64,000 bases of DNA from Ecdyonurus torrentis (GCA_949318235.1 OX439127.1:6441034-6505033), one strand, 5' to 3'. Positions 12,801-26,317 are shown, numbered from the stretch's first letter. The notes: generated from the sequence alone by a model not told the origin. Numbers and translations are program-made.

Positions 12801-15480
12801 CTGTATAACATGTGGCTGACTAAACCATTACACTCACACAGACAAAAATAAACACGTATAATAATTATGCCAGCATATTTTCAGCAGAATTTGTTCAATA
12901 CGACATAATTTATGCTATACTGCATAATAATTGCTTTACATATAGCATAAATATTATGTTGTTTTAACGGATAATTATTTATGTTGTTTTAATATAACGT
13001 TATTTATGCTATAATGACATAAATGCAGAATAAATTACGTATTTTTTTTTGGGCAAAGAAGAAGATACGTTATTTATTTATGCAGCATATTATAATATGT
13101 TACGTCTTTTTAGTAACAAATAATTTTGTGGCAACAGCAAAACAGAACTGATATGAGTATGCATGTTAAGTATTTACTTATAAATATGTGGTTTAAAAAA
13201 AAACAATTCTGAAATTGAAATTTTTATTATCTTACTTTATTTTATCTATACATTACGACTGTTGCATTAAGTAACATTCAGCGCAGTTATAAAACTGTAA
13301 CAACTTGCTTTGTTTCTTTCTCTCTGTACATTATCGGAGCTCCACGCAAAAACAAAAGTAACCTTCTATCGAGTTATGATCCCCCAATATATCTTCCATT
13401 ATAAATGTGGCAATCCAGCAGCCATTATATTTTTACTTGCACTTTTGCTTCAAAATGGCAATACTGTAATTTCCAATATATTTCTATTTGATAAAAGTAT
13501 ATATAAAAAATAGCTAATTTTAATAGTAAATATAAACTTAAACCATTTAAAATTTTCTACGGTAAATAACTATCAATAATATTTAAAATTAAATATATTA
13601 AAAAAAGGAAATATATAATTTGTAAAAAAATAATAATTATTCATTGAAATGGTTAGATATATTTTTATGATCGTTGATTTTGGTAATAACATAAGCAGTG
13701 TAATAAAATTGACACATAATATGATATTCTAAAATAAAAAGTTTATGGCAGGGGTGATTATTTTACAATAATAAAAATAATAATTTTTTAGTTATAGCGG
13801 CAAACTTTTTTTTTTTTTTTTTTAGTTTTTGTGGCCCGGACTTTTCGTGGCCCGTAAAGCGATTGCCTAACCGCTCCCCAGTGAGGCCAATCCTGCATAA
13901 TATGTATTTATAAGCGCAATTATAAAAGTATTAAATCTTGCTTCACTTCCTTCTGTCTGCCCCCATCTTAGATATACACGCACAAACATAAGCAACCTTC
14001 TATTGAGTTTTGATCCTCTAATATAGTTCTCATTATAAATGCGTTAATACAGCAGCCATGATACTTTTACCATTTTTACGTGCACAAAAAACACTGAAGA
14101 TTTACTTTTTCTTCAAAACGACATTAGTGTTACTTCCAATTTATTCGAATTTTGCTTGCTTCTCAGAAGTTTTACTTGTAATTGTTAAAATAGTTAATAC
14201 CGTATCAGCAAATTTCTGAAAGTAGAATTAACAAATAGCTAACCAAGACACCACCATACACTAGAAAAAACGAAACGACATCTTAGTTCTGTGGATCAAT
14301 ACATCAAGTAAGTCTCATCATCTAAATGGGCGTTAGCTCTGAAAAAACATCCCGTAATAATCCAAAATTCAAAATTCTTTATTCATTTCTTTCATCCAAC
14401 ATACATAATACAATCAATGCATTAGTCTAGGTTATTGCCATAAATGACAATATAGAAATAATTGTCAAAGTATTATAACATAAAAACAAAACAGAAAAGA
14501 AACGACACTTAATAGTATTGATATAATAATAACTTATATATAAAAATTAGAATTTGAATCTTAACTACTATATCATTTAAATATTCATCGATTGAATAAT
14601 ACTGCTTAATTAATAGAAAAAACTTGTTTATTAAATTTATTTAGGTTTATTTAAAGCTATTAAATCATTTTGCTTTCTCATATCTAAAGGCAATTTATTA
14701 TAGATATTTAGACAACTACACAATGGACCATAATTATACATTTCAGTTCTTTTATATATACTTTTAATTTTATTTGTATTCCTAGTATTATAATTATGAT
14801 CCTTTTAGTTAGTAGTCTTTTCTTTCTCCTGACAAACATGAGAATATTTCGAGTTTTCCTATTTAATTATATCATATAGTCAACCAATGAACTCTATCAT
14901 TTTGGAATGACCATACCCTAAAACAGGTATAGACTAGAATAAGCTACATTAAATATAATGTATAATTACGCGAATATATTGTCTTACTCAAGCAGGTAGT
15001 TCCCTTTTTGCTTGCGAGTCATGGTATTTTACAATAAAATAGTTAACCTTTAATATGTCTGTCAGATACAAAAACTATAATTTCGCGCAGTGTCTTTAAT
15101 AAAAAATGCATAAAAGTTAAATAAAGAGGTATTATACTTATATTTAAAAAATTTAAAATTACAAAACTATATTATTTATTATATTCTTGCAGAAACAAAT
15201 TATTACGTATATAAAAAGTTGAAAACGTATTATTCTTAAAATTTATCATGAAAACTACAAAACAAGAAACATAATATATTATACAGGACGATGTGTTGCC
15301 TCTCTTTGTTTTCCAACCGTAGCTGCATGTTCCAACTACATTTTGTACCTGCTATTAACTTTTTTATTAGACTATAGTATGATATTGGCACAGTAATGTC
15401 ATATATATATATATATACGTTGTTTTGGCATACGTGTATAATATAGTGTGTATACTTTCTAGTATAAGTCGACGTCATGT
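12540..15480 (+). repeat. Segmental duplication modules Q+R, copy 2 (pairs with 22430-25480)
   Basis: Collinear with 22430-25480. Anchors are ACATGTGGCTGACTAA near 12810, CAGCGCAGTTATAAAACT near 13280, a diverged second copy of the same motif block at 13900-14170, AAGACACCACCATACACTAG near 14245, and GATGTGTTGCCTCTCTTTG near 15289. It differs by a LINE fragment inserted at 14353-14811, absent from the partner, while the partner carries a hAT-like insertion absent here. A (GA)n run occupies 12771-12799. Confidence 0.8.
14353..14811 (-). pseudogene. 3' end of a degenerate LINE reverse-transcriptase gene
   Basis: On the minus strand the translation contains YNYGPLCSCLNIYNKLP (14688-14740 region) then LDMRKQNDLIALNK. 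After a frameshift it reads KFFLLIKQYYSIDEYLND (14578-14630 region). This is the usual C-terminal signature of non-LTR retrotransposon ORF2 proteins: a WNKLP or IYNKLP motif followed by a K-x-L-x-x-(Y/F)-Y-S-I-D-E-(F/Y)-L motif. The 3' end has AATAAAGAATTTTGAATTTT, a tail-like repeat. It is 5'-truncated and frameshifted. The paralogous block near 24345-24365 lacks it, giving an empty site. The LINE clade is not determined. Confidence 0.72.
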
Positions 15481-16510
15481 GGTATTTCTTACATTCATTA
15501 TTGAGATCATATTGGATTATAAAATTTTATAATGCATATAATGGAATACGGCCATATAAACCACATCTGGGACAGGTAAATAAATAAGAAGTCAATAACC
15601 CTTTGGGCAAAATTATAAATATAGAGAAGTTTAAGGTAGCAAGTTTTGGATTTTGGGTTGCTTTTTTTTTTTTAATAATTTTAAAATTAAAAAAATGCAA
15701 GACATTGTTTAAATGACGTAATGAATTGCTAGAGTTGGTTACTTTACATTTCTTAGGTCCAGTTTGTGAGGCTTAATATTATGGATAAGTTTGATGGTTC
15801 TATAAATGTTACGGATTTATTTTAATACGTTGAAGCAAGGATCTCTTTAATTTCAAATATATCCATACAAAAATTTAAATAACATTTAATAACAATTAAA
15901 ATATTTTACTTTTTCTTTCAGACAAAAAGTTTTATACTATAAAATTATTATTTCTATTTAAGATATCATTTTTGAGTATGAAACTTTTAATATGTTTGTT
16001 TTTAACATATGGAAAAAATAGTTTAAATATTTTATAGTATATACTGTAATTTCATTATATAATAAATGTTTTCAAGTTAAAATAACATATATAATTATGG
16101 TGTTCGTTGTAAACTTGATGCTATGTAACATAGTTATACTACAGTATAACATAGATTATGATGTATTGAACAAATTGTGCTAAAAACGAGCTAGCGTAAT
16201 TATTCCGTATATTTTTTAAAATTAGTGACTATAATACTTACAAAGAATTTTTTTTATATTAAGATTTGTTCATTGTTAAATGTTTCTATTTTATTATTAT
16301 TACAATCGGTTTTTTGTTTTTTTATATCGGTCCATGGTTTTATTGCTCACAAATGAAGTCAACTGTTAAAAAAAAACAATTAGCCTAAAGACAAACTTGT
16401 CAATGGTACTGAAGTCATTACGTGGTAACTTTTATATAGTTTCTTTAAACCTTATTCACGATTGTGAATAAAAAAATCTTATATTTATAATTTGGAGAGC
16501 AACTTTTTTT
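15480..16510. other. AT-rich sequence, mostly unassigned
   Basis: No gene is seen. A partial family-B-like inverted-repeat segment lies around 16080-16215, with TAACATAGATTATGATGTAT and GAGCTAGCGTAATTATT. The rest is unremarkable. Confidence 0.45.
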
Positions 16511-16516
16511 TGTGTA

Positions 16517-16725
16517 TAGAGTGTATCTACATGACGTTATACTGAATGTTCTTTGACGTCATTCTGGAGTAATGAACAAGACATTGCTCAGCATAGGACT
16601 AAATTAGTTTTCGTTGGGCAATCTGTTAATTTTTTTATTAATATATTTCTTACATACTTGAGATAATAATTCAATATTGCATATTAACAACTTCAATATG
16701 CGCACTGAGTGACGTAGCGTCCACA
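16517..16725 (-). mobile_element. MITE family A, truncated copy 3
   Basis: Minus-oriented left part of the family: GAGTGTATCTACATGACGTT, GGAGTAATGAACAAGACATTGC, then TCAGCATAGGAC. The other terminal repeat is missing. Confidence 0.6.
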
Positions 16726-16881
16726 TTTACACACTAAAAATATATTTAACTTTTTTCTTTTAATGTTGACAACGAAACAATAATACAGTTGATCTTATAT
16801 TGCAAAAATAACTACATAAATGCAAATACAGCCAAAGATCAATCAATGTTATACGTGCTAAAAACTTGAAGTAAATTACGT

Positions 16882-17024
<143 letters not shown>

Positions 17025-17123
17025 AAAGATAATAAAAAGTATGATCCATGCTAAATTTTTATATCATTAAATACCTGGTGGTTAGGCTATGTAGCATTAT
17101 TATATATCAACAAAAATAACACC

Positions 17124-17709
17124 TTCTCTATGCAGGCATTAGTTTCAAAATTGACGCCATATTGGATCACTCAGTAACATGGCGCATGCAGGAATATTAC
17201 TCATTTTGCCAGTATAAAAATATAAGGAGTCACAATTTTAATAGCATTTATGTTGTGAGAAAAATAGTAATAATAAAAATATTAGGCAATTTAGCTTAAG
17301 GGAGTAGGGAACCGACCTTATATCTCAAAATATAGAAGGTTTTTGGATCTAAATTTGCTAGCATTGTGTAATTAAGGGTCACACCTAGCCGTGATAAAAA
17401 TTCCAAGATGTTTGACCGCCCCGAAAAAAAGAAAAAATTATAAATAATTAAAATTGGACGTTATGGGCTTAAAATTTCAAACAATCATATAAAATTAATT
17501 TGCACTGTGACCCCTTAAAATTTTTATATATTTGAAATTGTCTCAAGCTGAAGTATCATGGAGCAAAATTTTCTAATGGTCGGCGTCGGTCCCTTATTCC
17601 CTTAAATTGCCACAAACACAGTTTGTCTTATGCTGAGCATTGATTTTCATTACTTTACTATGGATTCTAAGCGCATTCAATATTACTTCATGCGCATACA
17701 TCTTATACT
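17124..17709 (+). mobile_element. MITE family A, copy 4, split by a TTAA-flanked element
   Basis: The left half (TTGACGCCATATTGGATCAC near 17150) and right half (GTTTGTCTTATGCTGAGCA near 17620, GCGCATACATCTTATAC at the end) are family-A sequence. They are separated by a 302-bp element at 17300-17601. Removing it and one TTAA restores the continuous family-A core. Confidence 0.8.
17300..17601. mobile_element. Non-autonomous element with TTAA target duplication (piggyBac-type), copy 1
   Basis: The ends are GGGAGTAGGGAACCGACC and, reversed, GGGAATAAGGGACCGACG. TTAA flanks both sides (17296-17299, 17602-17605). A second copy is at 59588-59917. A precise TTAA duplication is characteristic of the piggyBac superfamily. 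There is no coding capacity. It is nested in a family-A MITE, so it is the younger insertion. Confidence 0.75.
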
Positions 17710-17879
17710 ATAATAATATGCCTTGTTCATATGGTTTAATAAATTTTGTGAACATGTATAGTAAGTGTGATAGTACAATATTTGGCACTAACAGAGATAT
17801 GTCTAAATTAAGAGAGAGAGAGAGAGAGAGGCAGTGATATATAGAGAAAGAGAGAAAGATATGCATACATTACAGTTTA

Positions 17880-19330
17880 GGAAGTTAATCACATTTGTAC
17901 AGGTCGCTCTATACTGCACAGCTATTTGAATAAACATGCATAACAAGGAGGTCAACCACATTTGTGCGTGTTAACGGCTATCAGTAAATAACAAGTATTA
18001 GTTCTGCAGGTATTAACTAGTAAAGGAACAACAGTTTTGAGGCCGACTATAAGCAATTTCGCTCGCATCCGCTACCGTTTCTATGTAATGCACATGCGTA
18101 GTAGTAAAAACGGAAGTGGATGTAACTTAAATTGTTAATAGTTGGCCTCAAAACAGTTTCTTTTATTAGTCAACTGCTTAAGTATATTTGCATTGAGGTT
18201 ATTGTTATCATATTATATACATATTACTAAGCATAACAGTATAATGATTATTATAACACTAATAATATCCTAAATTAGGCAACATCAATTATTACACTGC
18301 TGGACATAATATCTATTATATTGTATATGCTGTAATTTTATAGAAACATAATGTAAATGATTCTACTGTACTGCACATACTGTGTGAATTATATAGCATA
18401 ATTATTACGTCATTATTTCTATGGAACTAAAAGTAAATACTCCTGGTAGCTAATGCTAACTCACATAATCACGTAAATTTTAAGTAGATGTGAACTACTG
18501 CGTGCATAAATTAAGCTCCGTTTTTGTATAATTGTTTATACACACTTAAAAAATTTTCGTTTTACGTCTATGCTTCTACTTGTTGTGCATTGTCAAAAAT
18601 AACTGCTTAATATTTCACTAGTTAATTTGTATAATATATATATATATAAATTTGTTTATAACAGCATAATTTATGTTATTCATAATAAAGCACAGATTAA
18701 ATGTTGTATTGCAAAACTATTTTTTGTTATTCTAATTTAGCATTATTGAAGCTATAATGATATGTAGCATAAATTACGTTACATACTTTCTATGTGCAGT
18801 GCTTTACGATTTCCACTCATATTGTATCTTTGTTTCTCTGTATCTCTAGCAAGCTAGCAGCCCCACGCACACACAAAAACAACCTCCACTTAGGTTATGT
18901 TCCCACAATATAAGCTCTTCATATAATTGAGGCATGCCGACAGGCAGTACTTATTATTACTAAGAAAAACTTATTATACTTATTATTACGCAATACGCAG
19001 TTTACATTAAAAAATGACAAATATTCTTGTGCTCTTAAAACAATGCCAAAAAATTACAGTATATTTTCTATCTATTTTAACTAACATATTTTTTTAAATA
19101 ATATAATAATAATATAAAAATTATTTTTCATAATGTAATTGTGACTTAGTACTAAATTATTTTAATTTTTCATTTATACAATGCTAGTAGTTTTTACAAA
19201 AATTAGATATAAAAATCCAATATGCCATGAATTTATCAGCTTTTTTATAATTAGTTTTTTTTCACTTATTATATACAATTCTTATACAAAATTCATTCTT
19301 TATTACTGCATGTTAAAACTACATTTTTTT
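17880..19330 (+). repeat. Segmental duplication module P, copy 3
   Basis: Full-length relative of 5985-6965: CACATTTGTGCGTGTTAACG near 17955, TACTGTACTGCACATACTGT near 18365, CTTTCTATGTGCAGTGCTTT near 18786, and GCCGACAGGCAGTACTTA near 18937. An interior stretch near 18020-18160 (AAACAGTTTCTTTTATTAGT) forms an imperfect inverted repeat with CTAGTAAAGGAACAACAGTTTTG. Confidence 0.72.
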
Positions 19331-19376
19331 TCCTGTTCTTAAGATCGTTAATTAGACTATAGTATGATATTGGGAC

Positions 19377-19386
<10 letters not shown>

Positions 19387-19421
<35 letters not shown>
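19387..19421. repeat. (AT)n microsatellite
   Basis: Short TA array at the boundary between modules P and S. The equivalent junctions at 15403-15417 and 25468-25546 are also (AT)n, with very different lengths. Confidence 0.9.
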
Positions 19422-19426
<5 letters not shown>

Positions 19427-20127
19427 GTGTGTATATCTATATTTACATATTCTTATATACTTAGCTTATATACGTAAGCTTCTTATGCATCACTTATTCT
19501 ATTTTCTTATAATTAAGCAATCATATGGTATTAACTATGTTATATTTTAACAAGAAAAATGAAACCACAAAGTCATAAAAAAACTTCGACTCAATTAGAT
19601 TTTACAGTAATGTCGTTTTGAAGAAAACATACATTTTCCACATACATACATAAGTACATACATCTTTCATTATTTTATGCTTGTCATATTGTGTAATCGT
19701 GCTATACACCAGTCCCAGTAGAGACTGCATGTGTTAAACTTTGAAAAAATATAATAGCTGCTGCTGGGTTGCCACATTTATACTGGAATTGAATTAGGAG
19801 ATCATTACTCAAAAGAAGATTGTTTTTTTCAAGTTTGGAGCTCCGAGCTAGGCAGAGAGAAAGAACAAAATAACTGGTCTTCATGATACATTATGCAACA
19901 GTGTATGTGTGGGTGTATAAATAGAAATTAATACCTTATTGATATTAAATCTCAATTTGAGATTTCTTTATTTAATAATAACATAATTAATGTTTATTAT
20001 AAAGTTAGTATTTAACATGCATTACATAATCAGAACAGTTATGTTTGCTGCAAAGGTAATATATTATGAAGCTGGATAAGTAATGTATTTTCTTCTTTGT
20101 GGAGAGTGTTATCGATTCAGATATACA

Positions 20128-20128
<1 letters not shown>

Positions 20129-20182
<54 letters not shown>
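20129..20182. repeat. (TC)n microsatellite
   Basis: CT/TC tandem inside module S, at the same position as the 26216-26282 array of the partner copy. Confidence 0.95.
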
Positions 20183-20183
<1 letters not shown>

Positions 20184-20218
20184 AGTCTCTTACTCTATGT
20201 CTTTCATTATAAATAAAG

Positions 20219-20531
20219 CTATTAGGTCTATGCATTCATTTTTAAGTCAACGCTATGTTAGATAACTCAGTAACATGGGTGGCATACGAAAATAATCAAT
20301 TTAGCCAGTTTAAAAACACTATGCAATATTTTTAAGAGCACTGATGCTGTAAATATGTTGATATATGTTTCAAGTATGTGAGAAAAATAAAAATAACTAA
20401 AAATTAAACGATTTCCCAAAGAAAATTGGCTTAAATGAAGTTTGTCCTATATGCTGAGCAATGTCATTCACTGCTGCAGTATGATGGCCTCCAAGCGCAT
20501 TAAATATGACGTCATCCGCATACACCCTATA
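20219..20531 (+). mobile_element. MITE family A, copy 5
   Basis: Near full length. It begins ATTAGGTCTATGCATTCATT and ends ATCCGCATACACCCTATAG, and carries the family core AAAAACACTATGCAATATT. The internal GTATGATGGCCTCCAAGCGC is shared with the duplicate at 26320-26582. Confidence 0.9.
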
Positions 20532-20899
20532 GTGCATGCAATTCAATACGTATTGATTTTACATGCATTTCAAAAATTTGGAAGAAAAAAATAAGATTTT
20601 TTATAAAACAGAGAAAACTGAGCATTTTGACAACGAGAGCACAACGTAGATAGTAATGTCGTTTGTTAAAACTAAGTAGCACCAAATCACTCTGTCTCTT
20701 GTTATAAATTGACATATAATTAAACTATAGGGTCTATACTGTACATTTGTATTAAACTTCAGTTCATTAGGAATAACTCAACATGTGTTCTGGAGCAGAA
20801 AAAAGACTCAATTTCTAATAAGCAGAGAGAGAGAGAGAGAGAGATGCATTACACTTTAAGGGTAAATTGTTTCGTAAAAACCTTAGCGTAGTTGTATCG

Positions 20900-21770
20900 A
20901 TAACACTTCACTCTTTTAATTATCAAACTACACTTAATAAAATTAAAATTAAAACAAAATGTAACGTTATAGGAATTTTATACTATTGGGGAATTTCTGG
21001 AATTTTTTTATTAATATTATTTTATTTTGTTTATTAGTATTGTATTCGCAATTCTATTTCTAAGCTGATTACTGTTTACCTATGCACGTCGTCTATTGGT
21101 GTGATTTTAGTTCTTTTAGATAATTTAATATTTTTAACTTAATAAAACAATATATGAGTAAGTTTTAATTTTTATTTTTTTCCTTCATTTCTTCATTATA
21201 TACATTAAGTAATCGCAAAAATGACTTTGTATGACGGAAAACAAATTTTTATCCAAAGTAAAAACAAAAAACAAAATGCTGTAACGATAGTACTAAAACT
21301 ATATGATCAGCTTAAAAACAATACTAAAATTGCTATATTAAAATATAGCAATATAAAAGTCCGCTGCAGTGTGGTAAGTGTTAAACAATAAGTGAGCCGG
21401 GGCAAGTAAAGAGTGAGTTGGGTATGTATCAGATTTGGAGTTAATACCACAGTAATTGCTATACAATTAATATTTTCATTTTCTTCTTAAAAAAGCATTT
21501 ACCTTCTATACGTATAGTATCTCTATGGTATACATATACTTTGGGTCTTTAGATATACGTATAATATACGCACAAAGTAGGACGTTTGAGCGTTTCTCAT
21601 ACGATCATCATCCCTTCTACATACGGATATTATACATATAATTACCTTTGGTATATGTATATAAAAAGCATATATTATATGTATGATATCTCAATCTGTG
21701 CTGTGTGGGATCCTACTTTGCCAGTGTACAGTAAGGGGGAAAACTGTATAGCAAAATTATGTAAAGAGCC
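20900..21770. other. AT-rich sequence without recognised features
   Basis: I see no gene or terminal repeat. The stretch 21560-21700 is rich in TATACGTATA-like short palindromes. Confidence 0.45.
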
Positions 21771-22240
21771 ATATTATTTTAAATATAGCCAAAATTATGA
21801 CAAATGGTCCTTCTTGACTAAGCATACATAAGAGTTAAAGTGGTCAATCACATTTGTGCGTGGCCCTCCATAATACTTTACAGCTATTATGTGCGAGGCC
21901 TTCCACTGCACAGCTAAAGGTAAGTATTATTCCGGCAGGTATTGATTAAGTAGATATGCATTGTGGAAATTGTTATAATATTATGAACATATAACTAAGC
22001 ATAATTGTATAATGATTATGATAACATAACTAATGTACTTATTTAAGCAACACTACGTTATTTGCAGCAAAATATTTATTAGTTGTACAATAATAGTTTG
22101 ATAGAAACCTAAATGATACTGTACTGCACAAACTGTGTGAGCTAGTATAAATATTAGTTCATTATTTTTGTCCTGTATGAAACTAAAAGTAGATAGTCCT
22201 GGTCTGGTAATTGATGCTAGCTTACATTAACACGTAAATT
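21770..22240 (+). repeat. Segmental duplication module P, copy 4 (left half)
   Basis: Matches 5985-6430. It shares AGAGCCATATTATTTTAAATAT near 21767 (5985 in copy 1), GCGTGGCCCTCCATAATAC near 21858, and GATACTGTACTGCACAAACT near 22115. Confidence 0.8.
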
Positions 22241-22429
22241 TGAAAAAGTGTAAACAAACAACTTCTACGTGCCAAAAATAAGCTTCGTTTTTGTCTTATT
22301 TTTTAATATACACTTAAAATTTTGTCATTTTACTGCTATACTTCTCCTACTTGTGAAGTGTCACAAAACTTGATTCTAACTTGCATATCTGCAAATTGAA
22401 CAACAAAACACAATATTATTTTACAAATA

Positions 22430-25400
22430 TTTTTATGTCGTTAGCGTTCAGTGTATTTATTTTAATTAATACATGGTATAATTTAAAAAAAATATTACTA
22501 GTGATTGTTCTAAAGATATTAAAAATTGTTATTTACCTAAATATACTCTTTTAATTGCTTTTTGACTTCCATGACACACAAAGAAATAAAAAGCACAGAG
22601 ATAACAATTAAAAATAAAATACTTACCCATTTATTACTGACATGCGTTGTATTTTCGCGTTTACGTAAATTCAATCCTTTAAGGTTTATTTACGAATTTT
22701 CTTTAATGCACACGGAGTGTATCGTTTCAATATGAAAAAGAGAGTGTCGTTGTATCCCGTACCTCACACAGACCAAAATAATAACGTAATAATTATGCTA
22801 GCACATTTTCAGCATGATTAGTTCAATACGACATAAATATGATATACTGCATAATAACTGTGTTACATATCGTATAAATATTATGTGGTATTAATGTTTA
22901 ATTATTTATGTTGTTCTAATATAACATTATTTATGCTATATTGACATAAATCAGAATAAATTACGTAATTTATTCTTTTTGTGTAAGGGAAAAGATACGT
23001 TAGTAATGCAGCATGCTATAATATGTTACGTCTTATCATTAACATAAATAGTTTTGCAGCAACAGCAACACAGAACGGTTATGATTATGTATGTTAAATA
23101 TTTGCTTTATTATGTTGTTTTAAATAAAAAATCTAAAATTGTATTTTTTATTATCTTACGTATTTATTTTTTTTCTTTACTCGGTGACTGTTGCATAATA
23201 TGTAACATTCAGCGCAGTTATAAGTCTGTAATAACTTGCTTAGTTTATTTGTCTCTGTACATCTTCGAGCTCCACGCATAAACAAAAGTAAACCTTCTAT
23301 TGAGTTATGATCCTCTTATATATCTCTCATTATAAATGTGGCAATCCAGCAGCTATTATATTTTTACTTTAAAACTTTCAAGATTTCTTTTTAATTCAAA
23401 ACGACAACACTGTAATGTACAATTTATTACAGTTTTATATAATAAAGAATAACTTTTTTTAGTAACTTTTCATAGTGAATATAAATTAAAAACATTTATA
23501 TTTTTCTACAGTAAATAACTTTGAATAATATTAAAATTTAAATATGTAATTTAAGTATGTAATTTATACATACTATTAACAATAATAATATTTAATTGAT
23601 ATGGGTTCTTATATTTTTATTTACTAAATTTTGAAAATAACATCAGTAGTGTTATATAATTAACATGAAATATATTATATTCTAAAAGTTAATTTTTATG
23701 GCATTGGTGTTTATTTTTTTCAAAAAACTAAATTCAACTTATTGCGGCAAAACGTTTTATCTTTGTGGCTTCGACTGATCGTGACCAATTGCACCATCGC
23801 TTCACAATAAAACCAGCCCTGCGCATATATCATCAAGCGCAGTTTTATAAGACTATAAAAACTTGCTTTGCTTCTATCTCTCCGCCCATCTCGGAGCTCC
23901 ACACAAAAACAAAAGTAACCTTCCATTGAGTTATGATCCTCTAATATAGTTATCATCATAAATAATTCAATCCAGCAGCCATTATATTTTTACCATATGT
24001 TTATGTGCACAAAAACATTGATGATTTACATTTTCTTCAAAATGACATTAGTGTAACGTCCAATTAATTTGAAGTTTGCTTGGGACTTCAATGTTTTACT
24101 TGTAATTGTTTAAATATTTAATGATGTACGATCAAATTTTAACGAAATATAATTAGTGATGCACAGAGAGCACTGCGAATAGAAACAGTTTAATGGAAAT
24201 TGGATAACATTAAATGTTAATATAGCAAACCAAGACACCACCATACACTAGAAACAGCGACACGACAAGTTCTGTAGATCTGTAACACATCAAGCATATT
24301 CTCATCATCTTAATAGGTGTAAGATCTGTAAATAATAATTAACTCATGTAATAACTCTTCTGTTTCTCCAGAAAACATGAAAATATTTTGAGATTTCCTA
24401 TTTTGTAATATTATATAGTCTGACCAACGAAATAAAACTCTCAGTCTTGGGTTTGATACCCAAAATTTCTATGACGACAACGATACTATATTCTAGTATT
24501 ACACTATAACGATAACAATATCGTTACTTTTAAAAATGTCATACACAATAACGATACTATAAATAACGATAATGATAGCTTTTCGATAACAATAACTCTA
24601 AATTAGAATGCAATTTTTCATTAAAAAAAGTTTTTTTTAAATACTTGCTTCTTGACTGTACTATACATACAATGATAAACCACCTTATTTTTAAAATTTT
24701 GGTAATAATTTCTTATTTTCTGCGTACTTTTCTTACTTGTGTGTGTATTTTTTCTTATTTTTGGAGCAAAAAGTATCGTTATAGATGCGACAATAATATC
24801 ATCCATTTTTGTTAATCATATAACGATAACTTTTTTAAAAAAAAACTAATAATGTATATATATCGTTTTGATAATTGAATATCGTTATATTATCGTTATC
24901 GTATTTACGATAATCGAACCCAAGACTGAAAACTGCTGTCATTTTGATTGAAAATACTCTGAAAGAGGTATAGACTAGAACAGGCTAGACAAAATGCAGT
25001 ATAATGTATAATTAGGCGTATATCGTCTCACTCAAGCAGGTAGTATCCTTTTTTTCTGCGAGCCATGGAATTAAACAATAAGTTTACATTTGTTATCTGT
25101 CAAATACAAAAACTATAATCTCGCGCACTGTCTCTATATAACCCGCAATGCAAAAAAATTAAATAGAGGTCATTATATTTAACTTTCAAAAAATCCAAAA
25201 TAAAATAATATAATCTTGCAGTAACAAAGAATTACGAATAAAAAGTTGAAAACGTATTATTATATTCTATATATACTTATTGTGTTGTAGTATTCTTAAA
25301 TTTTATCATGAAATACAAAATTACAAAACAAGAAATACATATAGGAAGATGTGTTGCCTCTTTTTGTTTTGCAACCATATATATCTGCATGTCAAATACA

Positions 25401-25462
25401 ATACATTTTTGTACCTCCTCTTAAGATCGTTCATCAGACTATAGTATATTATTAGGATAGTG

Positions 25463-25480
<18 letters not shown>
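22430..25480 (+). repeat. Segmental duplication modules Q+R, copy 3
   Basis: Partner of 12540-15480, offset by about 10 kb. Anchors: CAGCGCAGTTATAAGTCTGT near 23211, GAGCTCCACGCATAAACA near 23267, the diverged second block at 23810-24100, AAGACACCACCATACACTAG near 24232, and GATGTGTTGCCTCTTTTTG near 25348. It includes the hAT-like insertion at 24442-24928. Confidence 0.8.
24442..24928. mobile_element. hAT-like non-autonomous element with ATAACGATA subterminal arrays
   Basis: The ends are CAGTCTTGGGTTTGATA and, reversed, CAGTCTTGGGTTCGATTA. The flanks AAAACTCT (24434-24441) and AAAACTGC (24929-24936) look like an eroded 8-bp duplication. The paralogous block near 14895 is uninterrupted, giving an empty site. 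Both subterminal regions are packed with AACGATA/TATCGTT motifs, about a dozen in all. An 8-bp duplication and CA-ending repeats fit hAT. No transposase is present; the 61-codon frame across it has no recognisable motif. Confidence 0.65.

Positions 25481-25546
<66 letters not shown>
25468..25546. repeat. (AT)n microsatellite
   Basis: Uninterrupted TA array at the boundary between modules R and S. Confidence 0.97.
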
Positions 25547-25549
<3 letters not shown>

Positions 25550-26215
25550 TGTTATAAAATACACAATATTTAAAATAAATATGTTGTACTCCAAAGCTTA
25601 TATATGCAAGCTTCTTGTGCATCATTTATTCTATTTTCTTATACTGGAACAATCATACGGTATTTATTATTTTATATTTTATCATGAACAATTAAAATCA
25701 CAAAGTCATAAACCAACTTTGAATCAATTGGATGATACAGTAATGTTGTTTTGTAGAAAAAGTACATCTTTCATTAATTTCATGCAAATAAAACTTTGTA
25801 AAAATATAATGGCTGCTGAGTTACCACATTTATACTACGAGAGGTATATTAGAGGATCATAAATCAATAGAAGGCTATTTTGTTCAAGCTTGGAGCTCCG
25901 TTCTAGGCAGAGAGAAAGAAAAAAGCAAGTTATTATAGTTTTAAAGCTAAGCTTTTTGATGCGTATGTGTATGTGGCGGTGTATACATAAAAATGAATAC
26001 TTAATTTTAGAATTTTTATAAATTTAATAAAAACATAATAATTGTTAAATATGAAGTTACTGTTTCACATGCATTGCATAATTATAACGGTTATGTTTTG
26101 CTGTTGCACCATAATTATTTGTATTACATAAAAGAAAAGTAATATATTATTATGAAGCTTTGTCAATTACTTATTTTTTTTGTGTTTTTTGTTTGTTTGT
26201 TATCGTTGTCAGATA

Positions 26216-26239
26216 CTCTCTCTCTCTCTCTCCCCTCTC

Positions 26240-26284
<45 letters not shown>

Positions 26285-26290
26285 GTCTCT
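26216..26290. repeat. (TC)n microsatellite
   Basis: CT-rich tandem with a CCCCTCTCTCAC interruption near 26231-26242. Confidence 0.95.
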
Positions 26291-26317
26291 CACTCTATGT
26301 CACTCACTGCAAATATA

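Larger units (their letters stand above)
19450..20895 (+). repeat. Segmental duplication module S, copy 1 (pairs with 25583-26970)
   Basis: Collinear with 25583-26970 from GCTTCTTATGCATCACTTAT to ATTGTTTCGTAAAAACCTTAG. Both copies contain an inverted version of the module-Q motif block, a (TC)n array, and a family-A MITE at the same place. The MITE was therefore present before this 1.4-kb segment was duplicated. Confidence 0.85.
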
